Origin: Psychromonas arctica DSM 14288
GTDB taxonomy: Bacteria; Pseudomonadota; Gammaproteobacteria; Enterobacterales; Psychromonadaceae
Assembly: GCF_000482725.1 (NCBI RefSeq)
Contig: NZ_AXWP01000036.1
Coordinates: 1 to 64,000, forward strand
Length of the DNA: 64,000 nt
Direction of reading: 5' to 3'
The notes below the pieces were generated by a model. The model did not search any database. It worked only from the letters and a program-made list of their open reading frames with translations, and was not told where the DNA came from. The position numbers and the translations under genes are program-made. Positions 16,326 through 26,089 of the stretch are shown here, one piece after another; within the stretch, counting starts at the first letter, position 1, and every line of letters begins with the position of its first letter.

Positions 16326-17585
16326 CTAACAACCAATTTTAGGGATATCTTTCCAATGAGTTGTGTATTGTGGTGTTAATAACTCTCTGCGCATTAACCA
16401 TTTTTCTTCAGTGCCTTGTGCTGCAAAAAATAAGCTATTTGTACCATAGCGGTGATTGATTTCATCTAACATTTTCATCAATGACGCGTTATGTTCACTT
16501 GGATTGAATAGATCAAATTGTTGGTGTTTTTGACTACTTAAATTCAATAACGCAACGCCAATCTTGTAATATCGAACACCGGGTTTAAATAGCAGATGTA
16601 TATTCTCGCTGATTACATGTAGCAGTTGCGAAGTGTCGTTAGTGGCCTGAGATAAGTGGACAATTACTTTATAACTCGCCGGTGATTTATCAAAGGGGCT
16701 ACTTGATGCAAACGCTAATAATGTACTGCATAGTGAATATTGTTCTCTGGCTTTTACGCAGGCAATGGCAATATGTTTGGCTAATGCTTGATTTAGGCTT
16801 TGAATATCCGTAATACGTTTCCCAACACTACGTGTTGAAAATATTTGTAGTTTATCTGCCCTTACACCATCCCATATCTTACAAGGTTGGCCATTTAGCT
16901 CATTGATTGTGCGTTGTAACTCGACATTAAATAAACTTTTGGGTAATAGTTTAAGGTTAGCTTTACTCAGTTGTAATACAGTTTTGATACCATTTTGGGC
17001 TAATTTTTGATTGGTTTTTTTACCGATTCCCCATACGTCAAGCGGTGATAATTGTGCAAAAACATCTTCTTTAAACTGATCATTATCTAGCAAGCAGACA
17101 CCGTTAAAACCAGGCCATTTTTTGGCAACATGATTAGCGACTTTTGCTAAGGTTAAGGTTTCGCCTAACCCTACACAAACCGGTAAGCGAGTTTCCTTCC
17201 ACACGGCACGACGTATTTTTTCTGCCTGAATGGTTAAATCTGCAATGTTATGGCAACAGTGACTAAAATCTAAGAATGATTCGTCAATCGAATAGATATG
17301 TTGCTCTGGTGCAAAGCGCCCTATTATTTGCATCATTTTATGCGACAAGTCTGCGTAGAGTTCATAGTTTGAAGAACAGACGATAATACCTTTTTTTTCA
17401 CAAAGATAACGCACTTTAAAAAAGGGTTGGAATTTTTTAATGCCCAATGCAAGCGCTTGTTTGTTGGCGGCTACAATACAGCCATCATTATTAGACAATA
17501 CGATGATCGGCTTTCCTCGCCACTCTGGCCGAAACACTTGTTCAGCGCTGCAATAGAATGAGTTAGCATCGACTAAAGCAAACAC
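16326..17585 (-). CDS. umuC: DNA polymerase V catalytic subunit UmuC (Y-family)
   Basis: Error-prone translesion polymerase, active with two UmuD' subunits in the SOS response. The N-terminus FALVDANSFYCSAEQVF carries the first catalytic Asp, and YSIDESFLDFS holds the second acidic pair. PIIVLSNNDGCIVAANKQA is the UmuC-type finger/palm segment, and the helix-hairpin-helix region VWGIGKKTNQKLAQNGI follows. Length (419 residues) matches E. coli UmuC (422). I start at the GTG at 17585, whose G is the last base of the umuD stop codon. This gives the family's usual N-terminus, while the longer in-frame extension is umuD sequence in another frame. Controlled by the LexA box before umuD. Confidence 0.93.
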   Translation of the reverse strand: MFALVDANSFYCSAEQVFRPEWRGKPIIVLSNNDGCIVAANKQALALGIKKFQPFFKVRYLCEKKGIIVCSSNYELYADLSHKMMQIIGRFAPEQHIYSIDESFLDFSHCCHNIADLTIQAEKIRRAVWKETRLPVCVGLGETLTLAKVANHVAKKWPGFNGVCLLDNDQFKEDVFAQLSPLDVWGIGKKTNQKLAQNGIKTVLQLSKANLKLLPKSLFNVELQRTINELNGQPCKIWDGVRADKLQIFSTRSVGKRITDIQSLNQALAKHIAIACVKAREQYSLCSTLLAFASSSPFDKSPASYKVIVHLSQATNDTSQLLHVISENIHLLFKPGVRYYKIGVALLNLSSQKHQQFDLFNPSEHNASLMKMLDEINHRYGTNSLFFAAQGTEEKWLMRRELLTPQYTTHWKDIPKIGC

Positions 17586-17995
17586 TATAGATTGGCCGCT
17601 AATAACTGACTGCTTCGGTGGCAACGAATTGAACGTGTGACCACACCTTCGATTGTAAATTGATCGTCTTCATTAATAGGGATAGTTTTATAGCGAGGGT
17701 TAGCCGAGAGCAACAAACGCTCATTTATATTAATGATTTTACAAATAAACTCACCGTTATAATTAGCGACGATCACGTCGTTGTTTTTAACCGTGACATG
17801 TCTATCGACAATAAGGATATCACCACTGTATATACCAACACCTTGCATGGAGTGACCATCTGCTTTACCAATAAAGGTGGCATTTGGGTGCTCGACAAGC
17901 AGTGCATCCAAGCTTAATGGTAATTGTAAATAGTCACTTGCCGGGCTTTCAAAGCCGGTAATGCCTGCACTTGCTGTAATCAGAATGAAGTTCAT
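17585..17995 (-). CDS. umuD: UmuD, self-cleaving subunit of DNA polymerase V
   Basis: A LexA/S24-type autoprotease that, after RecA-stimulated self-cleavage, becomes the UmuD' partner of UmuC. The cleavage site is the Ala-Gly in TASAGITGFESPASDY. The catalytic Ser lies in KADGHSMQGVGI and the Lys in ANYNGEFICKI. The ATG at 17995 is chosen because GTGAG sits just upstream as ribosome-binding site; a GTG at 18007 would add four residues. The gene lies 19 bases downstream of a perfect LexA box and overlaps umuC by one base, so translation is coupled. Confidence 0.92.
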   Translation of the reverse strand: MNFILITASAGITGFESPASDYLQLPLSLDALLVEHPNATFIGKADGHSMQGVGIYSGDILIVDRHVTVKNNDVIVANYNGEFICKIININERLLLSANPRYKTIPINEDDQFTIEGVVTRSIRCHRSSQLLAANL

Positions 17996-18014
17996 AATAA
18001 CGCTCACAATTTAA

Positions 18015-18030
18015 CTGTATAAATAAACAG
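18015..18030. promoter_or_regulatory. LexA (SOS) box of umuDC
   Basis: CTGT, eight A/T bases, ACAG: a perfect match to the gammaproteobacterial LexA consensus, 19 bases before the umuD ATG. It implies tight repression of the polymerase V operon until DNA damage. Confidence 0.9.
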
Positions 18031-18236
18031 TTAAATTATAAGTGAGTTTGTTATAAGTACAAGCAGAAGTTAGTGCATGGTGATAGTATTACTGGCGAAT
18101 TGATGTGCATCTAATCCTTGCCTTTAGCTCAATCGTTTCCCTAGTAATAACCTGACTAACTTTATATTATATTTTTGTTATCATGGTTTTACATTATTCC
18201 CATTCGGCAAAGCCGTTAACTTATTAAAGGCACAAT

Positions 18237-18605
18237 GTGTTAAATAATGTTTCAGAGTTGTTATCCATCAAGTTGAATAATTTTATTCATCGTATCGATT
18301 CTAAAGCATTAATGGTAGAACTGGCTATTCAACATCGATGTAGTTTAAAGCGTATTCGTCGTTCTAAAAATTGGGGGTTGGTAGGGGCTAAAAAAGATCT
18401 TATTCAACTCAGTCTATATTTTAGGGAAAATAATAGTCTTTGGATTGCAGAAGCGATTGATAAAGCATTACCAAAAGCAAGCGTAGATTTATCACTCTTA
18501 TTGAAATCGAACCCAGATATCACAGTCAATGAATTAGTTGCAGCATCTGGTTGTTCATTGGTTAAAGCGAGAGCTGCGATTGATTCAGCTGAACAACTTA
18601 TTTGA
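18237..18605 (+). CDS. Small RRF_GI-like family protein (Vibrio-type ribosome recycling factor family)
   Basis: A 122-residue protein with a conserved start (LNNFIHRI), a basic segment HRCSLKRIRRSKNWGLVG and a C-terminal helix pair LLKSNPDITVNELVAASGCSLVKARAA. I recall this pattern from a family in Vibrio and relatives that is labelled ribosome recycling factor family although it lacks the length and fold signature of true RRF. Function is unknown; the basic stretch suggests nucleic acid contact. The GTG start at 18237 is supported by AAAGG six bases upstream. It is monocistronic and divergent from umuDC. Confidence 0.6.
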   Translation: MLNNVSELLSIKLNNFIHRIDSKALMVELAIQHRCSLKRIRRSKNWGLVGAKKDLIQLSLYFRENNSLWIAEAIDKALPKASVDLSLLLKSNPDITVNELVAASGCSLVKARAAIDSAEQLI

Positions 18606-18744
18606 TGTGGTTAGTTAATAATGGAACTTTTTATTTTGAAAATACACCGTGGCGATGATAAAGCGTGGCTTTGTATAACGCGTAGAAAATGATTAAAATT
18701 ACCTTTAGTTCATTGAATCAGAAACAATAAAATTCCCATTATTT

Positions 18745-19146
18745 TTATGCTCCTAATAAATCTAAATGTTTAATTTTCTTGTAACGTAAAGACATAGAAA
18801 TACAATGTGCTAACTCTTGAGGTACTGGTTGGTCAATTTTTAAGATGATTGCGCGATTACCATCATATTTAAAAATATCGCCATAGACTTCTTTAAATGT
18901 ATCAACGAGTGATGTTTTACAATTAAAGTAAATACAATACTGCTCAGGATGATTTGCTTTCCAATCAAATCGAACCGTACTCCCTGTTTTGCAAACGTAA
19001 CTCGGTTCGCCCCACTTTAAGGTTTCCGTGATATCAGTTATTCCATCTTGCTTAGCAATGCTAAAAATTATATTTCGAATTGTATTCAGTAAAACAGCAA
19101 TATGTTCAGGGTAGGTTTCAAATTTTTGTTTAACACTTAAGTCCAT
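18745..19146 (-). CDS. DUF1801 (YdhG-like) protein
   Basis: A 133-residue protein with the DUF1801 pattern: FETYPEHIAVLLNTIRNIIFSIA, then ETLKWGEPSYVCK, YCIYFNCKTSLVDTFKEVY and YDGNRAIILKIDQPVP. The family is structurally known but its function is unclear. The open frame extends upstream to an ATG at 19245, but those extra 33 codons cross a seven-C tract and look unlike the family, so I start at the ATG at 19146. Neither start has a strong ribosome-binding site. It stands alone. Confidence 0.75.
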   Translation of the reverse strand: MDLSVKQKFETYPEHIAVLLNTIRNIIFSIAKQDGITDITETLKWGEPSYVCKTGSTVRFDWKANHPEQYCIYFNCKTSLVDTFKEVYGDIFKYDGNRAIILKIDQPVPQELAHCISMSLRYKKIKHLDLLGA

Positions 19147-19245
19147 TAGAGAGTCCGCTTTACCAAGAAGTTTAATAGGGGGGGTGAATATATAGTCAAA
19201 AACTATGTTCCCCCTCTTGTACAGTCTGATGATTGAGCTAACCAT

Positions 19246-19557
19246 TTAACCGTTTGCTTCATTTATAACATAAACAAAAGTGCTCTTCACTCAACTTGCC
19301 TTTACTGCACCAACTAAACATCTCAGTTTGTGAAAAAAGATGGCGCTGTAATTTTCCATAAGAATTAACCTATTAATTTGTGTATCTTGAATCATAATGG
19401 GATCCATTCATATTAAGTTATCTACCTAGATCCAATGCTGCCTAGCCTCAATGCTACCCATTATTAATGCTAATTAGCGAATGTAAAGTGTACAAAAATG
19501 AATAAGGTACAATAACGGACTTTTTTAAACTCCATATAAAACTGTTACTGTTAATTT
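19246..19557. other. Spacer between the DUF1801 gene and hutF
   Basis: 312 AT-rich bases between two minus-strand genes. I see no terminator, operator or small gene in it. Confidence 0.4.
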
Positions 19558-20925
19558 TTAACCCATAAACAGTCTCTTTAATAATGCAGTAAATTCTGAC
19601 CTAGCGAGATCTTCATTGATATGTTTGAAATCGCTGATCACAGGTTTTCCTGCTACGTAAACATGCTTGATTAGGTTTTCATTACAAGCAAATAACCAAC
19701 GGTTAATAATATCTTCATTGTTACTTGCAGCAATAAAAGGGTGTTGATTATCTAGCACCATAAAGTCAGCTCGGTGTCCTACTGCTAAACCTAATTTTAC
19801 TTGTGCTGCTTGATTCCCGCCAAGTCGTGCTTGGTTTAATAAAAAGTCACCTACATGATTCTGTTGATCACTATAAAGCCGATTACGTTGTTGATCTCGT
19901 AGTCGCTGGCCGTATTCCAGCGATCGCAATTCTTCTACTAGTGACAAACTAACATGGCTGTCCGAACCAATTCCCCAACGCCCTTGAGCTTCCATAAATG
20001 CTACCGCAGGGAAAATACCATCGCCGAGGTTTGCTTCTGTTGTTGGACATAAGCCAACGACTGCTTTGCTTTTAGCGATTGTGAATAATTCATCTTTATC
20101 AAGGTGTGTGGCATGCACTAAACACCAACGTTGATCGATGCCTATTTCATTATTTAACCATTGCACTGGACGTTGACCACTCCAGGCCAAACAATCTTGT
20201 ACCTCTTTTTGTTGTTCTGCTATATGGATATGAATAGGTATTTGATTGGATGTCGCGCTTAATACTGTTTGTATTTGCTCTTGAGTGACGGCTCTTAATG
20301 AATGGAAGCAAATGCCTAAACGATGTAATGGATGATCTACGAATTGTTTTTCACAGGCCTGATGCAATGCTAAATATTGGTCACTATTGTTGATGAACCG
20401 CTTTTGTCCGCTGTTAGGCGCTTGCCCTGCAAAACCTGAATGTGCATAAAGCACAGGTAGTAGTGTTAAACCTATTCCAGCTGTATCAGCGGCGTGCATT
20501 AATTGTTCTGCCATTTCATTGATTTGAGAGTAGGCTTGGCCATTTTGTTGGTGGTGTAAATAATGAAACTCTGCAACTTGGGTATAACCCGCTTTGAGCA
20601 TATCAATATACAGTTGGGTTGCAATAATACGCACATCATTGGGAGTGAGTTGCTCAACCATTTTATACATCAGGTCTCGCCAACTCCAAAAGCTGTCTTT
20701 AGGATCTAAGCTAACTTCAGCCATTCCAGCCATAACGCGTTGAAAAGCATGTGAGTGAAGGTTTGCAATTGTAGGTAACACTGGCCCATTTAAACAGATT
20801 GCCTTGTTTGCCACTACGTTGGTAGCGATGCTTTTGATGCAACCATCGATGACGTCGAAGCGAACATTATCTGCCCATCCATTTGCTAACAATGCTTGTT
20901 TTGCAAAATAAACCTGTTCAGTCAT
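19558..20925 (-). CDS. hutF: Formimidoylglutamate deiminase
   Basis: Converts N-formimidoyl-L-glutamate to N-formyl-L-glutamate and ammonia, the fourth step of the five-step histidine pathway. The 455-residue amidohydrolase has the metal-binding HSH at 57-59 (NLHSHAFQR), the HIHIAEQ motif, the WCLVHATH strand and GIGSDSHVSLS carrying the catalytic Asp. Together with HutG it replaces the one-step formiminoglutamase route. Divergent from hutC across a 202-base region with a perfect HutC-type palindrome, so it is probably repressed by HutC like the main operon. Confidence 0.93.
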   Translation of the reverse strand: MTEQVYFAKQALLANGWADNVRFDVIDGCIKSIATNVVANKAICLNGPVLPTIANLHSHAFQRVMAGMAEVSLDPKDSFWSWRDLMYKMVEQLTPNDVRIIATQLYIDMLKAGYTQVAEFHYLHHQQNGQAYSQINEMAEQLMHAADTAGIGLTLLPVLYAHSGFAGQAPNSGQKRFINNSDQYLALHQACEKQFVDHPLHRLGICFHSLRAVTQEQIQTVLSATSNQIPIHIHIAEQQKEVQDCLAWSGQRPVQWLNNEIGIDQRWCLVHATHLDKDELFTIAKSKAVVGLCPTTEANLGDGIFPAVAFMEAQGRWGIGSDSHVSLSLVEELRSLEYGQRLRDQQRNRLYSDQQNHVGDFLLNQARLGGNQAAQVKLGLAVGHRADFMVLDNQHPFIAASNNEDIINRWLFACNENLIKHVYVAGKPVISDFKHINEDLARSEFTALLKRLFMG

Positions 20926-20990
20926 AAAACAATTCCACTATAATTTATTAAAAATACACACTAAAAAGTGTTTATGAGTGTAGCCTAACC

Positions 20991-21010
20991 TATCTTGTAT
21001 ATACAAGATA
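20991..21010. promoter_or_regulatory. HutC operator between hutF and hutC
   Basis: TATCTTGTATATACAAGATA is a perfect 20-bp palindrome with the TTGTATATACAA core typical of HutC sites in gammaproteobacteria and pseudomonads. It lies 66 bases before hutF and 118 before hutC, so it can serve both hutF repression and hutC autoregulation. Confidence 0.8.
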
Positions 21011-21127
21011 AACTTGAATCTATCTCCTATCTGTTATAACTACAAAATACTGGGTATAATTGCTTATTAAACCGTTTTATTTTTAAACGTTGTATTAATT
21101 GCCCCCTCTTTTAAACAAGGTAAAATC

Positions 21128-21886
21128 GTGACCGAAACTACCAGTAGCATGATGAACAAGCTTTCTCAGTCGATAGAGGACTCTCCAGCCCCTATTTATG
21201 CGCGCGTGAAACAAGCAATCTGCCTAAAAATTAACAGTGGTGAATGGCAAGCTAACCAACGTGTACCTTCAGAATCGGAGATGGTTAAAGCACTAGGTGT
21301 AAGTCGAATGACGGTGAATCGTGCGCTTAGAGAGTTAACTGATGAAGGGATCTTAATTAGACAACAAGGTGTCGGTACTTTTGTTGCGAAGAAGAAAACC
21401 CATTCAGCACTTTCTGAGATCCATAATATCGCCGATGAAATTGCGCAACGGGGTAATCAACATCGCGCGGAGTTAATCGAGATAATACGCACTAATGCGA
21501 GTATGGAAGAGGCTATCAACCTTTCAGTACGCACCAATCATACGATATTTCGTGCAACCATCGTACATTTTGAGAATGATCTACCGATTCAAATTGAAGA
21601 GCGAGTAGTCAATGCGACCCTGGCTCCAGACTATGACAAGCAAGATTTTCAACAGAATGAGACCTATGATTACCTGATGAAAGTGGCACCTATGACAGAG
21701 GGTGAGCACCTTGTTGAAGCAGTAATGCCTTCAGCTAACGAATGTAGACTATTACAAATTCAAGCTAATGAACCTTGTTTACAAATAAAACGCCGCACCT
21801 GGTGTGATGACCAATTAGTAACGACCGCCCGCTTGCTTTCTCCTGGCTCACGGTTTCAACTCTTCGGCCATTTTGGCGGTAAATAG
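21128..21886 (+). CDS. hutC: Histidine utilisation repressor HutC (GntR family)
   Basis: A 252-residue regulator that releases DNA when urocanate binds. The winged helix (about 22-90) contains QRVPSESEMVKALGVSRMTVNRAL and the wing GILIRQQGVGTFVA. The UTRA ligand-binding domain follows (about 105-248) with RATIVHFENDLPIQIEERVV and RRTWCDDQLVTTARLLSPGSRF. The GTG at 21128 is used as the start; an ATG at 21155 or 21158 would also keep the whole DNA-binding domain. A 13-bp hairpin follows the gene at 21971-22005. Confidence 0.92.
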   Translation: MTETTSSMMNKLSQSIEDSPAPIYARVKQAICLKINSGEWQANQRVPSESEMVKALGVSRMTVNRALRELTDEGILIRQQGVGTFVAKKKTHSALSEIHNIADEIAQRGNQHRAELIEIIRTNASMEEAINLSVRTNHTIFRATIVHFENDLPIQIEERVVNATLAPDYDKQDFQQNETYDYLMKVAPMTEGEHLVEAVMPSANECRLLQIQANEPCLQIKRRTWCDDQLVTTARLLSPGSRFQLFGHFGGK

Positions 21887-21970
21887 TCTTATATTTGAAT
21901 GACGTATTATTTTATCGTATTAAATGTATAGCTCTTTTAGCCTTTTGATATAAAACCCACTTATCCATTT

Positions 21971-22005
21971 AAGTAATAGCAGACTGCAATGTTCTGCTAT
22001 TACTT
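21971..22005. terminator. 13-bp hairpin after hutC
   Basis: AAGTAATAGCAGA (21971-21983) and TCTGCTATTACTT (21993-22005) are perfect reverse complements around a 9-base loop, 85 bases after the hutC stop. The U-run after it is short, so it may act as a weak terminator. Confidence 0.6.
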
Positions 22006-22211
22006 TGCCACTTTGTACTAATCATACTTATTAAAAGCACTGGCTTTTTATTGAATTTTTTATCAAGAGAACAATTTTTGACATTAACTGACGTATTAAA
22101 CTGAGCCACTTTTCCTACGTAAAAAGTAAGATCACATATTTACTAAAATACACATCATTACTTTTACAAATGACTTGCACCGAATATTAAATGCTATTAG
22201 TATCAAATTTA

Positions 22212-22227
22212 TAGTTGTATATACATG
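22212..22227. promoter_or_regulatory. HutC-like operator before hutH
   Basis: The core TTGTATATACAT (22215-22226) shares the TTGTATATACA block with the perfect palindrome at 20991-21010. It lies about 105 bases upstream of the hutH start, where a repressor of the main hut operon would bind. Confidence 0.55.
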
Positions 22228-22332
22228 TACATTTAATTGCGTGTAATTACATTTACTGAACAAAATACAAGTTTTATCTATCTTCCAACAGATAGGTAAA
22301 ACTAAGTAACGCATGTTATGGAGACTTACACT

Positions 22333-23865
22333 ATGTTTGAATTGACCATTAATCCAGGAAAACTGACGCTTAATGAATTACGCAAGATTAGCCGTGAAGC
22401 CGTAAAAATATCTTTGCATGAAAGTGCCATTGAAGGGATCCACGCCAGTAATCAGATAGTTAATGATGTTATTGCCGATGACCGTGCCGTCTACGGAATT
22501 AATACTGGATTTGGTCTACTCGCCAACACCCGTATTAAAACTGAAGATTTAGATGAATTGCAACGTAGTATCGTACTATCGCACGCTGCAGGTATTGGTA
22601 AATTAATGAGTGATGCTACCGTAAAATTGGTGATGACATTAAAAGTAAACAGCTTAGCACGTGGGTACTCTGGCATTCGCTTATCAGTGATTGAAGCCTT
22701 GATCACCTTGGTTAATAAACAAGTTTATCCATGTATTCCACAAAAAGGTTCAGTTGGTGCCTCTGGTGACCTTGCACCCTTAGCTCACATGAGTGCCGTA
22801 CTTTTAGGTGAAGGTCAAGCACGCTATAAAGGTGAGATCATCTCTGGGCAGGCTGCATTAGCGATTGCTGGCCTTCAACCTATTACACTGGCACCAAAAG
22901 AAGGTTTAGCGTTACTTAATGGTACGCAAGCCTCAACAGCTTTTGCTTTAGAAGGTTTATTTCATGCCGAAGATTTATTTGCTTCTGCCATTGTTTGTGG
23001 TTCGTTATCTGTTGAAGCTGCACTAGGTAGCCGCAGCCCTTTTGATGATCGTGTTCATCAAGTTCGTGGCCATCAAGGACAAATAGATGCGGCCGCTGCG
23101 TATCGCCATTTATTACGTGACAGCAGTGCAATAAGTGAATCTCATGTTGATTGTGAGAAAGTACAAGACCCTTACTCTTTACGTTGCCAACCACAAGTCA
23201 TGGGGGCTTGTTTAGATCAAATTCGTAATTCAGCTAAAACATTACATATTGAAGCAAATTCAGTTTCTGATAATCCGTTAGTGTTTGCACAAGATGGCGA
23301 CATTATTTCAGCGGGTAATTTCCATGCTGAGCCTGTTGCGTTTGCCGCAGATAATCTAGCATTAGCAATTGCTGAGATTGGTAGTTTATCGGAACGTCGT
23401 ATGGCCTTATTGATTGACAGTGGCTTAAGTAAGTTACCGCCATTTTTAGTTAATAATGGCGGTGTTAACTCTGGCTTTATGATCGCGCAAGTGACGGCAG
23501 CGGCATTAGCGAGTGAGAATAAAAGCTTTGCGCATCCAGCCTCTGTAGATAGTTTGCCCACTTCCGCAAATCAAGAAGACCATGTTTCGATGGCAACTTT
23601 TGCAGCGCGTCGTTTAAAAGATATGTCTGAAAACACACGGGGAATTTTAGCCGTTGAAATTCTGTCCGCAGCTCAAGGTATTGATTTCCGAGCACCACTT
23701 AAATCTTCTGATGCATTAGAACAAGCAAAAGCAGAATTGCGCGCACAAGTCGCATTTTATGATAAAGACCGTTACTTTGCGGCAGATATTGAAAAAGCGA
23801 ATAACTTGTTAGCACAAGCCGTACATAATGAACTGATGCCTTCACAATTATTGCCGAGTCTATGA
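22333..23865 (+). CDS. hutH: Histidine ammonia-lyase
   Basis: Deaminates L-histidine to trans-urocanate, the first and committed step of degradation. The Ala-Ser-Gly that cyclises to the MIO cofactor is at 143-145 ([16 protein letters not shown]), in the same place as in the Pseudomonas enzyme. Other constant blocks are [14 protein letters not shown] and NPLVF. The ATG at 22333 is preferred over the in-frame ATG at 22318 because GGAG (22319-22322) then stands 10 bases before it and the N-terminus matches the family ([17 protein letters not shown]). Length is 510 residues. First gene of the hutHIGUD operon. Confidence 0.95.
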   Translation: MFELTINPGKLTLNELRKISREAVKISLHESAIEGIHASNQIVNDVIADDRAVYGINTGFGLLANTRIKTEDLDELQRSIVLSHAAGIGKLMSDATVKLVMTLKVNSLARGYSGIRLSVIEALITLVNKQVYPCIPQKGSVGASGDLAPLAHMSAVLLGEGQARYKGEIISGQAALAIAGLQPITLAPKEGLALLNGTQASTAFALEGLFHAEDLFASAIVCGSLSVEAALGSRSPFDDRVHQVRGHQGQIDAAAAYRHLLRDSSAISESHVDCEKVQDPYSLRCQPQVMGACLDQIRNSAKTLHIEANSVSDNPLVFAQDGDIISAGNFHAEPVAFAADNLALAIAEIGSLSERRMALLIDSGLSKLPPFLVNNGGVNSGFMIAQVTAAALASENKSFAHPASVDSLPTSANQEDHVSMATFAARRLKDMSENTRGILAVEILSAAQGIDFRAPLKSSDALEQAKAELRAQVAFYDKDRYFAADIEKANNLLAQAVHNELMPSQLLPSL

Positions 23866-24009
23866 CCTCGTGATTAATGAATAACCATACAAAAACTTGT
23901 TTTGGTTAATTAAAAGTAACGCTAACAATTTGATGGTGTTTGAGGGAAGTATACTTCTATTGAAGATCATTTTTTAAGCTTAATATTTCAATATAGCTGC
24001 GGGGCATTT

Positions 24010-25233
24010 ATGGGTACTTCTCTAAAATTTGATTCACTTTGGACAGGGTTTCATGCTGCAACAATGCGCAGTGGTCAATATCACTGCATAGAACACGCAG
24101 CAATCGGCGTTACAAAACAACGTATAAGTTGGATTGGAAAGGAAGCCGACTTACCTACTCATCAATCCAAAATAGAGCACAACCTTGGCGGTGGCTGGGT
24201 GACTCCTGGATTAATTGATTGTCACACACATTTAGTTTTTGGCGGTAATCGTGCCACTGAATTTGAACAGAGGCTAAATGGCGTGAGTTATAAAGCTATC
24301 TCTGAAAATGGCGGCGGTATTGCAGCTTCAGTTAAATCAACACGAGAAGCAACCGAGCAACAATTAATACAATCTGCACAAGCTAGGTTACAGGCGCTGA
24401 TCAAAGACGGTGTGACTACTGTGGAAATTAAATCCGGTTATGGGTTATCTACTGAACACGAAATAAAAATGTTGCAGGCAGCTCGTGCTTTAGCAACCAA
24501 ACTTCCCGTTGAAGTTAAAACCACTTGCTTAGCTGCGCATGCTTTACCTCTAGAGTTTAAGGGGCAAGCAGATGCTTACATTGATTATCTATGTGATGAG
24601 TTGCTACCTGAAGTCGCTAGATTAAAACTGGCTGATGCCGTCGATGCTTTTTGTGAAAATATTGGTTTTAGCAAAGAGCAGGTAGCACGTTATTTCAGCA
24701 CCGCACAATCTTTAGGGTTACCCGTTAAAATCCACGCTGAACAATTATCTTATCAAGGTGGTGCAGAGCTGGCGACCGACTTTAAGGCACTTTCAGCGGA
24801 TCATATCGAATATATAACCGAACAAGATGTAAAAGCCATGGCCGACGCAGAAACGGTTGCGGTGTTATTACCGGGGGCGTTTTTTACCTTAAAAGAGACA
24901 CAAAAGCCACCTATTGCAGCACTGCGACAATATAACGTGGCAATGGCTATCGCTACCGATTCAAATCCAGGGACCTCTCCTGTACTTTCACTACGATTAA
25001 TGATGAACATGGCTTGTACTTTATTTTCTCTTACTCCAGAGGAAGCCCTAGCGGGTGTGACCATTCATGCAGCTAAAGCACTTGGTTTAGCTGAAACACA
25101 TGGCGAATTAACTATTGGAAAAGTCGCCGACTTCGTTTGCTGGAATGTACAAAGTCCCGGTGAATTAAGTTACTGGATAGGTGGTGAACTTTTGAAAACG
25201 CGTGTTAAAGCAGGAGAAATTACTCATGGCTAA
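24010..25233 (+). CDS. hutI: Imidazolonepropionase
   Basis: Hydrolyses 4-imidazolone-5-propanoate to N-formimidoyl-L-glutamate, the third step. The 407-residue amidohydrolase carries the metal site [11 protein letters not shown], the substrate-region ENGGGIAAS, the VEIKSGYGL strand, [11 protein letters not shown] and the catalytic Asp in [12 protein letters not shown]. It follows hutH after 144 bases, which include a 12-bp palindrome GAAGTATACTTC (23946-23957) and a weak hairpin. Its last 8 bases overlap the hutG start. Confidence 0.95.
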   Translation: MGTSLKFDSLWTGFHAATMRSGQYHCIEHAAIGVTKQRISWIGKEADLPTHQSKIEHNLGGGWVTPGLIDCHTHLVFGGNRATEFEQRLNGVSYKAISENGGGIAASVKSTREATEQQLIQSAQARLQALIKDGVTTVEIKSGYGLSTEHEIKMLQAARALATKLPVEVKTTCLAAHALPLEFKGQADAYIDYLCDELLPEVARLKLADAVDAFCENIGFSKEQVARYFSTAQSLGLPVKIHAEQLSYQGGAELATDFKALSADHIEYITEQDVKAMADAETVAVLLPGAFFTLKETQKPPIAALRQYNVAMAIATDSNPGTSPVLSLRLMMNMACTLFSLTPEEALAGVTIHAAKALGLAETHGELTIGKVADFVCWNVQSPGELSYWIGGELLKTRVKAGEITHG

Positions 25234-26089
25234 TGACTTAGGAGGGGTAGTAGAAAATGAAGGAAATAAAATACTATCTCCCTTTAATTTTTTTCAAGGT
25301 GATAGTCCGATCCTGGTCAGCATGCCACATTCAGGTACCAAACTTATTACTGGTATGCAGCAAAGAATGACCGAACAAGCGAAAGTATTACCAGACACAG
25401 ATTGGTTTATACCTGAACTTTATGATTTTTTGCAAACGATGAATATCAGTAATATTAGTGCTAATTATTCTCGTTATGTGATCGATTTAAATAGACCTTC
25501 TGATGATCAGCCACTGTATGCCAGTAAAACAACAGGACTATTTCCTGACATTTTGTTTTCTGAGCAGCCGGTATTCTTAGCCGATCAAATACATTCAGAA
25601 GCATTGAAAATACAAATAAAAACAAAAATCTGGGCACCCTACCACCAAAAAATCAATGATGAACTAACACGTATTAAAAATAAGTTTGGTTATGCGATTT
25701 TGTTCGATGCACATAGCATCGCAGCATTTGTGCCCATGTTATTTACAGGAAAATTACCTGATTTCAACTTTGGAAATAATGATGGGGTTGCTTGTGCACC
25801 TACGTTGTTAAATATTGTAGACAAAGTCATCGCTGCAACCCCCTATCAGCAAGTGAGTAACGGTCGCTTTAAAGGCGGTTATATCACTCGTTCATTCGGC
25901 AAGCCGCAACAGCAGATTCATGCCATTCAATTAGAGTTATCACAGGCAACTTACCTCAAGGATAACGCTAATAACTATCAACTCGATCCTGCTAAAAAAA
26001 TACAAGTAAGTGCGCTTTTACAACAACTATTTCAGGCTTTACTCGCAGCTGGTAACCCAAGCGATTTAAATATTAAGGAAAACAGATAA
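25226..26089 (+). CDS. hutG: N-formylglutamate deformylase
   Basis: Cleaves N-formyl-L-glutamate to glutamate and formate, the last step of the pathway that uses HutF. The 287-residue protein has FGase-family signatures: [12 protein letters not shown] near the N-terminus, [36 protein letters not shown] and the C-terminal [13 protein letters not shown] start at the ATG at 25226, which has AGGAG nine bases upstream; this overlaps hutI by 8 bases. The stop shares one base with the hutU start, so the three genes are translationally coupled. Confidence 0.93.
   Translation: MANDLGGVVENEGNKILSPFNFFQGDSPILVSMPHSGTKLITGMQQRMTEQAKVLPDTDWFIPELYDFLQTMNISNISANYSRYVIDLNRPSDDQPLYASKTTGLFPDILFSEQPVFLADQIHSEALKIQIKTKIWAPYHQKINDELTRIKNKFGYAILFDAHSIAAFVPMLFTGKLPDFNFGNNDGVACAPTLLNIVDKVIAATPYQQVSNGRFKGGYITRSFGKPQQQIHAIQLELSQATYLKDNANNYQLDPAKKIQVSALLQQLFQALLAAGNPSDLNIKENR

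Larger units (their letters stand above)
21887..22332. promoter_or_regulatory. Spacer and control region before hutH
   Basis: 446 bases holding the hutC terminator-like hairpin (21971-22005), a HutC-like site (22212-22227) and a short inverted repeat CTATCT / AGATAG (22278-22295) just before the hutH start. No small gene is supported; a minus-strand frame at 22132-22314 has no ribosome-binding site. Confidence 0.5.

Noticed and set aside
22132-22314. Possible 60-residue minus-strand gene before hutH
   Set aside because: It overlaps the hutH promoter and HutC-like site and has no start signal or recognisable sequence.
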